Source of the DNA: Aegilops tauschii subsp. strangulata
Taxonomy: Eukaryota; Streptophyta; Magnoliopsida; Poales; Poaceae
DNA length: 64,000 nt
Direction: 5' to 3'
Assembly: GCF_002575655.3 (NCBI RefSeq)
Contig: NC_053041.3
Span: 371,611,054 to 371,675,053 of the forward strand
Position 1 is the stretch's first letter. Each line of letters opens with the position of its first letter. The notes below the pieces were generated by a model. The model was not told where the DNA came from, searched no databases, and was given only the letters and a program-made list of their open reading frames with translations. The position numbers and the translations under genes are program-made. Positions 12,554 to 23,581 of this stretch are shown here, piece after piece.

Positions 12554-13384
12554 TTAATAAGTGCCCGCAGTCTTACAAACTAAAAAGAGATAAGGTGCCC
12601 ATAATCCCTTTCTTGTCCCTCTCCTCAGAAGGTGGAATAAGGCAGCAGGGGGGCAAAAAGAGCGCCTAGGCAAGGTACGAGGAGCAGAAGGCACCAAGAG
12701 AACATCTTGGTGCCGGGAAAGGAGCTGGAAGACGAGGCAGCGGGCCGGCAATACGCGACGAAGGTGTCGGTGCCCGCGTACTCCGACTTGATGGCTGCCA
12801 CCCGCCTTCTTCGCCTTCTTCGGCCCTCCTACGCCAGCCGCCCAAGGAGACGATGGGGAGCGCCCCGATGGAGAGCTTGGCGAGGATGGCCCTCGGCAGG
12901 GCGCGTGGCCGAGGGAGGATCGGCGCAGCCAGTCGGAGTCGGCATCCTGCCGCTCGACTCCCTCGTCGTCGCTATCGCTGTCCTCCTCGTCACTCCCGCT
13001 CGAGGAGGAATCTTCATCGTCGGAGGAGCTCTCCACGCAGCACTTCAGGCGAGTTCCAAGATCTCCAAAGACCTTGACAGAGAGCAAGCCACCCTCCATT
13101 AACTTGAAGTAGAGGACGAGCCCCGCCGTCAGGCTGTGGATGCGAGCGAACGTCTTCCATCGACAACAGAGGTACATGATGTGAGGAGCGGGGAAGTCGA
13201 CGTCGACCCGCGTGCTGCCGTTCCCGCAGCCCCTCATGTGCAGCCTGAGGGTCTGGGGTGGATCGAGCTCCATCTCTAGAGCGAAAGGGGTGGGGAGGCG
13301 GAGACGACGACGTGGTGGCCGGCGCAGCCTGATGAAGAACTCGCGGGGCTGGTCCCCGACGTGGCCCTCCATCACGGGAGGCAT
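12554..13384 (-). CDS. Antisense ORF of Tat-like element: B3-like domain with acidic Ser/Asp tail
   Basis: An uninterrupted 276-codon frame on the strand opposite to pol. I chose the ATG at 13384; a second ATG at 13372 (MEGHVGDQPREFF) is equally possible. Residues of about 12-110 fit the plant B3 DNA-binding fold: EFFIRLRR, then RLRLPTPFALEM, TLRLHMRG, YLCCRWKTFARIHSL, LYFKLMEGG and LSVKVFGD. A highly acidic, serine-rich tract follows (SSSDDEDSSSSGSDEEDSDS), then a basic proline/serine C terminus. Extra antisense ORFs are known in Tat-lineage retrotransposons, but their role is unsettled. The fold assignment is by eye. A function in DNA binding or regulation of the element is inference. The frame is open although pol in the same element is broken. 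Confidence 0.62.
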   Translation of the reverse strand: MPPVMEGHVGDQPREFFIRLRRPPRRRLRLPTPFALEMELDPPQTLRLHMRGCGNGSTRVDVDFPAPHIMYLCCRWKTFARIHSLTAGLVLYFKLMEGGLLSVKVFGDLGTRLKCCVESSSDDEDSSSSGSDEEDSDSDDEGVERQDADSDWLRRSSLGHAPCRGPSSPSSPSGRSPSSPWAAGVGGPKKAKKAGGSHQVGVRGHRHLRRVLPARCLVFQLLSRHQDVLLVPSAPRTLPRRSFCPPAALFHLLRRGTRKGLWAPYLFLVCKTAGTY

Positions 13385-13650
13385 CGCTGGCGGGGGCACG
13401 GCCACCGCTCCGCCTCGCCCCTTCTCCCCCGACCGCCGTGGCGACCTCGGCCTCGCCCCCTCCCCCTTCCTCTCAAAGCCGTCTCCGCCACCGCGGGCTC
13501 CCGAGAAGGGGGAATGCGCTGTCGAGCGGCGACCCTCGCCGCCACTGTCGAAGGCCCAGCACCCCTCTCGCCATGGCGGGTGGAAGAAAGGAGCGAAGGA
13601 GGAAGAGGATGGATGCAGAGAAAATGTGGGATGGCATCCCCCTCCCCCTC

Positions 13651-13660
13651 CTTATAAAGG
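13651..13660 (-). promoter_or_regulatory. Possible TATA box for the antisense ORF
   Basis: CCTTTATAAG is read on the minus strand about 270 bp upstream of the ATG at 13384, in GC-rich DNA with pyrimidine-rich flanks. TTATAA is symmetric, so strand assignment rests only on the ORF position. Confidence 0.35.
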
Positions 13661-14163
13661 GGCGGGGTCAGGGCTCGGCCGCCCCATTCAGCCAATCCAG
13701 CCATCGGAGGCGCGGGGAATCAGAACCGACCCACTGCCCCAATCAGCAACGGCCAGATTTCCCGCCCCCACCGCCTGCCACCTGCATGGAGGGCGCGTGG
13801 CGAGCGAGCAGAATCGAGGAGACAGGTGAGGCGACCGTTCCCCGCCCCGTGATCGTGGGGCGTGGGCGCCTTGAAGACTGTGACCCGAGTCCACCCAGTA
13901 AATGAGCCGCGCCTCCACGCCTCCCTCTTTTTATGGGGAAGGGGCGAGCCGCCTCTTTACCATGATGTGACGCATGCATGCAGAGACCGCCCCACGCATG
14001 ACCCCCACGTCACGCACGACCCTCCACGTCGCGCGCAAGTCGTGGGGAAACGCAGCGGACGAAAAATTACTGCGGTAAAATCCCGCCCCGACTGCCCGCG
14101 CACCGTTTTGGGCCTAGCCCAACAACGTGTCGCGCTTATGTGTGGCCCAGGCCCGGGGGCTCC

Positions 14164-15347
14164 TGTCGGTGTACAAAAGTAGGGGCGCTCCTTTTTACCC
14201 CTTTACTTGTGCACAAACAGTCGGAGCCGCGCCCACGGCCACACTAAGCAGGGCAGGGGAGGGAAGCAGGGGAGAAGCCAAAGGCACAAGGCGACTAGAG
14301 ACAACGCCAAGACCAGAAACACAAGACAGCAAAGGGGCGAGGTGGACTCCCCCGGCAAGACCCTTGCCAGGGCGGCCTCCGCGGCCCCGGCAAGAGCCTT
14401 GCTGGGGCAGCTTGCCCAACACCAACAGAGCGAGCCACCCTTGAGCCCACAGGTTCCAACCCGACCAACTACATTGGGACCAGGGCTCGGGAGGCGCCTC
14501 CGTGGTGGCATGCAGATCTTTGTCAAGATCATAAACACACAAGATCAGATGAGGATCAGAAGACGACGACCCTCGGCGAGATCCTCGCCAAGCAAACCCA
14601 CAAGACCCGCGGCAAGCGTCTTGCCGGGGACGACTGCGACACCACGGCAAGACCCTTGCCGGCCCCCCGGCAAGGCCCTTGCCGAGGGCGTCAGCGGGGC
14701 CACTGCTAGGCCCGCACCAACCAAGACTCCGGCGCCGTTCGCATGCAGCTGCCAGCCCAACCAGCTGGGCAGGCACCTGCGTGGCAACATGCAGCTTCCA
14801 GGCCAAATCAGCAAGCACCTGCATGGTGGCATGCAGATCTTCGTGAAGGCCCTACCACCACGCCACCTCAGCTGCCTGCCTGCCTACATGGCACTGCATG
14901 CGTCGCTGGCCTGGACGCGTGTCGAAGCGAGGAGGAGCAGCGACGGATGGGACGGGCCTCGTTCCCGTCCCCGATAAAGCTAATGGACACCTAAGTAGCG
15001 CATTTAATGCACTTTGTCCCGTAATGCCGTGCGATAAACTCGCGCACTGTAGGCCTTTCCACCTCCTGTGTGCCACTGTGGCAACCCCTTTTCCCTATAA
15101 AAGGAGGCTCGAGGCGACCAGGAGAGGGATTCGGCTTTTTGGAACTACACGGCCACCGTAGCTAGTCGAAAGCCCAAGAACCCTTAATACATCCACCAAA
15201 GCAGGACTGGGGTTTTACGCATCCTCGCGGCCCGAACCTGGGTAAACGATCCGTGTGCTAGCTCCTAAACCTGCTCTTCTTACGACCCCGCGCCCGCCGA
15301 CCGTAGAAGGGATCCCACTGATCCCATAGGTGTCGTCCTCACCGACA
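14164..15347 (+). repeat. 3' LTR of the Tat-like element
   Basis: It starts TGTCGGTG directly after a purine/G-rich tract (ggcccgggggctcc) and ends CACCGACA, a perfect 8-bp inverted pair, over 1184 bp. The upstream half is rich in short hairpins of the form CGGCAAG...CTTGCCG. No primer binding site follows, as expected for a 3' LTR. Confidence 0.9.
15095..15104 (+). promoter_or_regulatory. LTR TATA box
   Basis: CTATAAAAGG sits about 250 bp before the LTR end, a normal U3/R location for the promoter of the retrotransposon transcript. Confidence 0.6.
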
Positions 15348-15989
15348 TCAAATGTGCTATCTGTGACGATGGACTTGACCCAATTGCATGTAGTGGGCGT
15401 TTCGGGCGGCATTATGAAGACAAAAGCCTAACAAAGAGTAAAATTGCCGGTTCAAACTTAAGCCGGAGAGGAAAAGTATTACAGTGCATATTCAAGATGG
15501 CGGCTTACAAAGGGGCCTAATGGTACATGACTAAATTATGTCAGAATACGTAAACCGCCATGAGCAGTGCAAATTATCTAAGAAGCCATGATAAGTGAGA
15601 TGATGTCTGTTGAGCATTTCAAATTAAGTCAGCAGTTTGAGCCGCCATGGCTAAATGGATCTAACAAAATACAGTTTTTGCCTAAGTGTTACATAAACAG
15701 GTTTCACACGCTACAGATATTATTTTGGATCAACGACTGGCCAGGAAAAGAAAAATAAATCTAGACCTAAAAACCAGCTCAGATGAGTTCATGAGCTTTC
15801 ACAAGATTTGGCCTCTAGGAAAGGGGATCTATTGATATCAAAAATAGAAATAAAACAACTACCGCATTGGTTTAACACCGTTCTCAGATCAAAGAAGCTT
15901 GCAGAGCAGCTGGGAAGATGAACTATGATGAACTGCGAAGAACACAGAGAAACTCGCAAACCCTAATGCGGATCTGAGGTTTGGGAAAG

Positions 15990-16200
15990 CAGAAACTTAC
16001 AGCTGCAGATCTACTACGGAGGGTCGCTGCCGTTCTCTGGACCGATTCAGGTTGATGCAGCGGCCGAGGTTGAGGAAGAAGAGGTGCTCTGCGGCGGCGG
16101 CGGAGCTCGAGCGGCAGAAGAGTGCGAGAGGAAGAAGACGCTGGAAAGGGGGAGAATGAGGAAAGACCGGTCGTGCCTATTTAGAAGGAAAGACTATTAA
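15990..16200 (-). promoter_or_regulatory. Antisense promoter/5'-exon-like segment in the Tat-like relic
   Basis: Read on the minus strand there is a TATA-like taaatagg near 16,180, a C/T-rich leader, GCC repeats typical of cereal 5' exons and a splice donor-like GTAAGT near 16,000. It resembles the first exon and intron start of an antisense transcription unit. Its downstream part is cut off by the insertion at 15347. Confidence 0.35.
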
Positions 16201-16722
16201 GTGGGCACGAAAAACGAGGAGACCGAGAATATGATTATCCAACTACCAGGACGCCTCGATTCTTGGCATGGTCATTAAGATAAGGATCCGTTGAGATATG
16301 TTGGATAAAGTGTGAAATAATGGCAGATCACGTCATGGCGGGTTATCACCAATCCAGATGACAGCGTCATGGCGGGTTACAAATTCTCACACAATGAAGA
16401 AGCAGAAGATTTTCTATAAGTGTTGAAGATTGACATGAACCAGTTCAAATCAATCTGGGGCCTAAAGTTGGGGATATAACTATTAGGTATGACCCGCCCA
16501 GGAGGAGCCGAGTTATACCTATGAGGATTCGTCAAGCCCAAGACAACTTTGGAAGATGGCAGTTCAGTTAAGGGCCCAAGGCCCAAAGGCGACTCAAGGC
16601 CCGTAGAAATAAACCGCCATATGTACATGACTTGTATTGTAAGGCAGGGATAGTTAGAGACCGAGCCGGACACTGTTTATGAGCCGGCCGGGACTCTGTG
16701 AGCCGCTGGGCGTCTACCTCTG

Positions 16723-16730
16723 TATATAAA
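16723..16730 (+). promoter_or_regulatory. LTR TATA box in the Tat-like relic
   Basis: TATATAAA followed by a GC-rich leader about 260 bp before the presumed LTR end. Confidence 0.5.
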
Positions 16731-16983
16731 GGGACGACCTGGCGGCGGTTCAGGGCAAGTAAGATCAGATCGAAAGCTAGGTCAAGCGGATTCGCTCCCT
16801 AGTAATCGAAACATAAGCAATACCACCTCAAACTGGATTAGGCCTTTGCCTTCACCACAAGGGGCCGAACCAGTATAAACCCTCGTGTCCTTTGTCCCGT
16901 TTTAACCCCTTTAAGCTTCCTAGTTGCGATGGCTCCACGACTAAGTCCTTTCACTAGGACATCTGCCATGACAATTCCATGAA

Positions 16984-19303
16984 AAATCTATCCATTTATG
17001 CTACTTTCATGCATGTTTAACTAACTTATACCTACCGTATAAGTGAAAACACTAATTGGCATTTAAAGTGCTTAATATGGAAGTTGCATTTGAACCGTTA
17101 GTTCAAATGGACCTGATTTTAATTGTTACTAGATGCATTAGCACACTCCATAGCATTCTTGCCATGTCATCTTCATGCATCATATTGTTGCATATGTTGT
17201 GTATTGATTGCCGACACCGTCCTTCTCGATAGGTCCTGCTCCGAAGAGCGTTCCAGAGTACCTGTCTGAGGAGCAGCGCTCCACTATTGTTATTCCAGGC
17301 AAGCAAACCCCCTTGAGCATTTCGATACAATCCCACTCTCTCGCTCCTGCTCTCTTTTATTGCATTAGGACAACAATGTTTCAACTGTTACATGTTGTGG
17401 TAGTTTGAACCCATTCCTTTGCATGACTTGCCTTTGCCACAGTAAATAGATGAAACCCACTAGCACGAGTAGGAATTGCTTGAGCCATGATGTGCCTACT
17501 CATTCATGCTTGCTTGTTATGCCTGCTATGCTTAGAGTTGTGTCAGGTCTGATTCATCTGGGATGGATTGGAATTGTGGTGAACATGTCCTACTGTTGAG
17601 AGCTAAGTGTGTGAACACGATTTGGTAAAGGTAGCGATGAGAGGCCATGTAGGAGAACATGGTGGGTTGTCTCATTGAAACCGTCCTCAGGAACTGAGTT
17701 CCGTGTTTGTGATCCAAGACAATTACTACCACGCATTGGGATACTTAATTGACCCTCTCAACTTATTAATCGTCTTGATCTCTGTCTAGGAGTCGCAACT
17801 AGTTTCTGGTGTTTGTAGGATATGTGTTAGAGGTCGTGCGTAGAGCTGACCCTAGGGGTGGGCTATGATGCGGTAGAAACACCGAGGCTCGGTGTACCAG
17901 GATGACACCCGAACGGTGCTCTTGGGAACCCTGCTCTTATCGTTTGGGGCCGTGATAGAACCTCAGCCGGGCTTCCATTGCGGATACAACCTCAGCGATA
18001 AACCTGGACTAGAGTCTTGTGTGGTTAGTCAGGTCGTGGCCGACTCCCTCGTCAGGCTCCCACTTGAAGTTGTCGAGATACATGACGTGTACATGGTGGT
18101 AAGTGACGGGAGCGTGTGTGAAGAAGTACACCCCTACAGGGTTAATGGTCTATTCGGATAGTCGCGTCCTCGGATATGGACTACTTGGAAAGCTTACATT
18201 GTTCATAGATAACTAGAAGTGAATACTCTAAAATGCTCAAGATAAGCGTGAGTGCTATGGATGGCCTTCTCGTAGGGAGACGGGAGCGGATCCATAGTGG
18301 TGTATTGATATGGTGAATATGTGGACTCGTGTGCGCTTTATCACCTCAAAGAAAAATGCTGGCAGTCGTAGTATAGAATAGCCATTGAGTCAAAGCTGGC
18401 TTGCTGCAGTTAAAACCCACCACCCCTTTGTTGATACTGATGCATATGTAGCTAGTTCTGATGTAAGTCTTGCTGAGTAAATTTATACTCACGTTTGCTT
18501 AATTTATGTTTTGCAGAGAGACTTCAATCTCACTAGTAGTTCTATGTGGACTTTGAAAATTAGCAGGAAATCCCAGACAGAGGTCTGGTTCCTATGGAGG
18601 GTATTGTAGATAGACAGGCTTCCTAGCCTTCTTTGTTTTCAATTGTATGTACTGAGACAGGATTAGCTTCCGCATGTGCTTACTGCTTGTATGACTTTGT
18701 ATGTTGGGTCATGGGACCCATGTTTGTAATATCATGCTATGTATGGCTCCTCGGAGCCTTTTAATAAATACTTTGAGTCGTTGAGTATGTTGTGATGCCA
18801 TGTTGTATCTGCACATATCGAGCATATTCTGTGTATGTTATTGAAATGCTTTGGTATGTGTGAGATCCGACACCTAGTTGTTTATTCTTGGTAGCCTTCC
18901 TTATGGGGAAATGTCTCCTAGTGCTTCCACCGGAACACATGGATTGATCGGCATGTGTCCTTCTTTGCTCCTGTGTCTGTCCCTATGGGGAAATGTCACG
19001 CGGTGTTTACCGGAGTCCTGATAGCTTGCTACAGCCCGGTTACACTCGCTGCTGACCGACACGTGCATTGCTGGGTCATGTATGCCTGTCCCTGTAAGTT
19101 TGTGCCACCTTGGGTTTACGAATAGTCATGTCGGCCCGAGTTCTCTTGGATGCTAGCGACACAATCATATACGTGAGCCAAAAGGCGCAAATGGTCCCGA
19201 CCAAGGTAAGGCAGCAGCCGTTGGAATATCTGCCCGTGAGGCCGCAAAGTGATATGATGTGTTACATGCTAGATCGGTGTGACTTAGGATAGGGGTCCCG
19301 ACA
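16984..19303 (+). repeat. Long gypsy LTR fragment (Tekay-like), 3' part
   Basis: It ends in gtcccgaca at 19303. Internal landmarks (aggcaagcaaaccccctt, then a pyrimidine-rich stretch and gcattagg) are shared in order with the next LTR at 19304-22009, so the two are related families. No primer binding site follows 19303, which suggests a 3' or solo LTR. The 5' end is lost at the junction near 16,983. A 90-codon open frame at 17892-18161 has no recognisable domain and is likely chance. Confidence 0.6.
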
Positions 19304-19394
19304 CCATGGCCTGTGCCGCGCTCAGCGCATGCATGCCCACAGCCCGTGGCCTATGGGCCACTGACCACCGGGGCCCGACCCCTGAATAAGAACA

Positions 19395-19505
19395 AAAAGG
19401 AAAATGAAAATAGAAAATAAAAATAATTAATAATTAAAATGATTAATTAATTAATTAACTTAAACTTAATTAGTTTAATTAGCTAATTAGTTAGTTAGTT
19501 AACAC
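19395..19505 (+). repeat. A/T-rich low complexity (attaattaa, ttagttag)
   Basis: Runs of attaattaattaa followed by ttagttagttagtt; probably slippage-prone sequence within the LTR. Confidence 0.8.
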
Positions 19506-20384
19506 AAACAAAAAATGTCATGTGGGTCCCTGCACAGTCGACCAGTCAACTAGTCAATAGCTGACCTGGTCAACGGGGCCCACTGTCAGCCTCTGGTGGC
19601 CTTGCTTTGTGCACTCTACTGGGTGCACATAGCAATTTCATTTTTATTTTTGAATTAATAATAATTCACAAAATGTTTAAAACTTTGAAAAATCATATAA
19701 ATAACCCGTAACTCGGATAGAAATAATTTATATATGAAAGTTGCTCAGAAAAACATGACGAATCCGAATATACTCTCCGTTCATCTTTCACATGCCCCTA
19801 GCATAGCGAACCTAGAACTGCCCCTCCATTTCATCTGTCCAAAATGTCAAACTTCGGGGAAACATTCCCGGATGTTTTCCCCCTTCGCTGGTATCATGTA
19901 CCACTGTGTCAGAACACCCCTAGCACCGCATATCGTCATGTAATGCTTAGTGATGCATCTATGTGCTTTGTATTTACTGTTCCCTCTTATTCTCCGGTAG
20001 ACCCCGAGACCGACGCTGCACTTGTGATTGACTACATCACCGACGACCCTTCTTCCCTTTCAGCAGAGCTTCTAGGCAGGCAAACCCCCCTTGATCATTC
20101 TGATATCGCCCATTCAATTCTCTCTCATGCTTGCATTAGATTTTGCTACTGTAATTGATTGCTCCTATTCCAATGTATAGCCTACTTTTGTAACCTACTC
20201 TTGTACCTTACCTTCTTATCCTATATTGCTTAGTATAGGTTGGTTATTGATCCATCAGTGACTCCTCCCCTTGTCCCAGTTGCCCTGGCTTGATGACCGA
20301 TGACTCAATCAACGTGATCGACATCCAGAGCCCTACACAGCACATCACCCCCCTTAGTTGCTCGGCTCTGTAGAGCTACTATCG

Positions 20385-20600
20385 AGTGTCGAGGGTGATA
20401 CCTCGTAACGCACTCCCGATGATATCTCTGTAGTGTAGATAAATGGTAGTGGTCTACAGAGGGTGATTCCTCCTTCACCACTCCCAATAATGACTCACTC
20501 GTGCAACACTTCAAGTGTGGACCCTTCGACGGTGATTCCTCTAAGTTCGCCTTGACGATTACATCGAGTGGAAGCCATCGAGGGTGATTCCTCGGGTTTT
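20385..20600 (+). repeat. Four spaced copies of a short inverted-repeat motif
   Basis: cgagggtgatacctcg, agagggtgattcctcc, cgacggtgattcctct and cgagggtgattcctcg occur at about 20,389, 20,458, 20,527 and 20,579. Several copies form a 5-bp stem (CGAGG/CCTCG) around GTGATT. Confidence 0.6.
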
Positions 20601-22009
20601 CCCCTTGATGTTTTGGACACACAGTTACCTTAACTTCATTTCAGACCATTGTTAAAGTCGGGTCGACCCCGAGGGGTACCCGTGAGAGATACCTGTGAAA
20701 GTCGGGCGGGCCCGGAGAGCACCCGCGAAAGTTACGGTGGCGGCTGGCTGTTTAGTGGTACTAACCAGGATGTGGTGGTAGCTCCGGACTTGTCCTGACA
20801 GCCATCACTTCAATTAATAATGCACTAACAGGTTTGGGTATTTGTTCCGAGTTGGCCACTGGCGTATACGTAGTAACCGCCATGCGGGATCAGATATGCG
20901 CACTCAGCGTAGTACGTTTCTTCTGAAAGCTCTGTCAGACGTCTAGTTCAGCATTGTGGCACGGTCGGATCGTGCCATTCAGGACTGAGGTGGCACTGGT
21001 ATTCACCCTGCACACAACGACCCAGAGTGGAATGGATGATGGGCCCAAGACCCCGGAGCACTGAGGATGTAGACCGGCGGGGACCTCTCTGCGGAGCCTA
21101 GGTAGGACTACGACATGTTGATCTTCCGAGGCCGGGCATGACCCAGGAAAGTGTGTCCGGCAAGAGTAATCAAGCGTGTTGGGTAATGTGGTGCACCCAT
21201 GCAGGGAAGTTATTTATTCGAGTGGTCGTGTCCATGGTAATGGATGCTCGGAGTTGTATCCCGATCTATTACAACTAGAAATGGATACTTGAGACATGAG
21301 ATGGATATGTTGTCTCCGGGATTTCTTTCTCACAGGAAGTCGAGGAAGGATCTCTGGGCGTTAATACTACAACATGTTTGCTAATTATAAAATGCTATTT
21401 TGTACTCTTCTGAATGCTGCAAGATGCTTGAAGATGCTAGTCTTCGATAGGCTAGGCTTTCCCTTATCTTCTGGTATTCTGCAGTATAGTCCACAGATAC
21501 ATCCCTTCCTTTGATACCAATGCATACTTAGTATAGTTCTGATGCTTGCGAGTACTTTGTATGAGTACTCATGGTTGCTTTGCTACCTCATTTCCCCCTA
21601 TACCCGGTTACTGTGACCAGATGGTGGATCCCAGGAGCCAGATGCCCCCGCCAATGACTACTACTACCCCGAGGGTGCCTACTAGTAGGTGGAGACCGCC
21701 AACGACCAGGAGTAGTTAGGAGGTCCCAGGCAGGAGGCCTGCGCCTTTTCGATCTGTATCGTGTTTGTGCTTGCTTTCTTAAGGCAGTCTTGTCAAACTT
21801 ATGTTTGTACTCAGATATTGTTGCTTCCGCCGACTCTTGTGTTTTCGAGCTTATGTATTCGAGCCCTCGAGGCCCTTGGCTTGTAATATGAAGCTTTTAT
21901 TATTTTATTTGTGTCTAGAGTTGTGTTGTGATATCTTCCCGTGAGTCCTTGATCTTGATCGTACGCATTTGCGTGTATGATTTGTGTACGATTGAATCGG
22001 GGCGTCACA

Positions 22010-22238
22010 TGCTTTGCCCATTCAACTTCACCCAACAATGCATGAAGATGAGTGTTGGTTCTCTATGTTGTGGTATAATAGGAACTCATGTTAGGCTTGA
22101 AAAGGAAGACAATGGATGGTTAACAAGTTGCAACATCGAGAAAATCGATGAAATGACCAACACATAGAACAACAAGCCACACACTTACGAGGTTGGTGAT
22201 TGTCGCACCACTTGGCCACCAATTTTGCACTTGCTTGT
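22010..22238. other. Unassigned sequence between two LTRs
   Basis: A short open stretch (ending IEKIDEMTNT) at 22010-22167 matches nothing I recognise. It may be old target DNA. Confidence 0.3.
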
Positions 22239-23572
22239 TGATATACCTCCAACGTATCTACTTTTCGAAAGACTTTTGCTCTTGTTTTGGACTCTAATTT
22301 GCATGATTTGAATGGAAATAACTCGGACTAACGCTATCTAACGCTATTTTCAGCAGAACGACCTTGGTGTTGTTTTTTGTGCAGAAATATAAGTTCTCGG
22401 AATTCGACGAAACTTGGCGGACATATTTTATTGAATACATAAAAAATACTGGTGCAAAGATATACTGGAGGGGGCCACCACCTACCCACAAGGCAGGGGG
22501 CACGCCTAGCCCCCCCAGGGCATGCCCTGCTACCTTGTGGGGCCCTCGTGGCTCCATTTTCCCTACCTCCAGGTCCATAAGTACCGTCTTCTCGAGAGAA
22601 AAAAGAGAAAGTTTCACCACGTTATATGATACAGAGCCGTTGGCACCTCATGTTCTTCATCGGGAGGCCTGACCTGGAGTCCGTTCGGGGCTCCGGTGGG
22701 GGCAATCCGTCGTCGTCGTCATCAACAACCCCTCTTCATCGACAACCTCATGCTGATCACCACGAGGAGTGAATAATTCCATCGCAGGCATACTGGAGGT
22801 AGATGGAGATGGATGAGATTGATCAGGTAATCGAGTCAATTTATTAGAGCTTGATCCCTAATATCCACTATATTCTGAGATTGATGTTGCTATGACTTTG
22901 CTATGCTTAATGCTTGTCACTAGGGCCCGAGTTCCATGATTTTAGATCTGAACTTATTATGTTTTCATGAATATATTTGAGTTCTAGATCCTATCTACAA
23001 GTTATATGCACTTGTTATTGTTATGATCCGTAGACCCCAAGGTGATAATAATTTGGATACTCTCCAGGGATGACTGTGATTTGAGTTCATGTATTCACTA
23101 TGTGTTAATATTTTGTTCCGGTTCTCTATTAAAAGGAGCGCCTTAATTACCCTTAGCTTCCATTAGGACCCTGTTGCCAAGGGTAGGACAAAACATGTCA
23201 TGCAAGTTCTTATTATAAGCATATATGACTATTCCGTACATATGATTGATGAATTTGAGCTATTGTGTATCGCTCTAGGTTGTGACTGTTACATGATGAA
23301 TGCCATCTAAATATCCATCACTACTCCATGACTACGCTTTCTCATAATGTTGTCTTTGCTAAGTTACTACTATTGATGCTGTTGTTCTAATTGCTACAAA
23401 CTGGTACTGTCACTGATAATGTTACTATTGCTATTATTACCGCTACTATCAAAACTAACATATTACCGTGCTACTAACATTTTGCTGCACAGAAACAACT
23501 TCTCGGGTGTGGTTGAATTGACAAATCAATTGTTAAGGCTTATAAATATTATTTGACTCCCTTGTGTCCAGT
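22239..23572 (+). repeat. Gypsy LTR fragment (Sabrina/WHAM-like)
   Basis: It starts TGATATACCTCCAACG, followed by ggactctaatttgcatgatt and an LTR-like leader with pyrimidine tracts. Sequence to about 23,572 (ttgtgtccagtcaataaa) looks like the last part of such an LTR. The expected end is not seen because a fold-back transposon is inserted. There is no internal region on either side. Confidence 0.65.
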
Positions 23573-23581
23573 CAATAAACT

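Larger units (their letters stand above)
9599..15347 (+). mobile_element. Tat-like Ty3/gypsy LTR retrotransposon, 3' two thirds
   Basis: The element is entered within the RT/RNase H connection and continues through RNase H, integrase, a long 3' region with an antisense ORF, and a 3' LTR with perfect 8-bp inverted ends. A plant-type second RNase H just before integrase, and a long 3' spacer with an extra antisense ORF, are features of the Tat lineage. The 5' part was separated by the Athila-like insertion at 9598 and lies outside the window. Confidence 0.85.
15348..16983 (+). mobile_element. Second Tat-like relic: 3' region and LTR fragment
   Basis: 15348 onward differs from the preceding LTR. 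From about 16,450 (ttggggatataactattagg) to about 16,983 it looks like an LTR, with a TATA box at 16723 and an end resembling a canonical ...gacaattcca(c/t)ga(ca). Exact LTR edges are unclear because the right end runs into another LTR fragment. The part before it contains an antisense gene-like 5' region and no open coding frame. The preceding Tat-like element is inserted here. Confidence 0.6.
19304..22009 (+). repeat. Long gypsy LTR fragment (Tekay-like) ending CGTCACA
   Basis: The right end gaatcggggcgtcaca at 22009 is a typical end of long chromovirus LTRs. The 5' end is missing. After 22009 there is no tRNA-Met primer site, so this is a 3' or solo LTR fragment. It contains an A/T-rich low-complexity tract and four spaced copies of a gagggtgattcctc motif. 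I see no coding region. Confidence 0.6.

Noticed and set aside
14195..14977. Long Pro/Arg/Ala-rich frames on both strands in the Tat-like LTR
   Set aside because: GC-rich LTR sequence lacks stops by composition; the frames cross the promoter and hairpin repeats.
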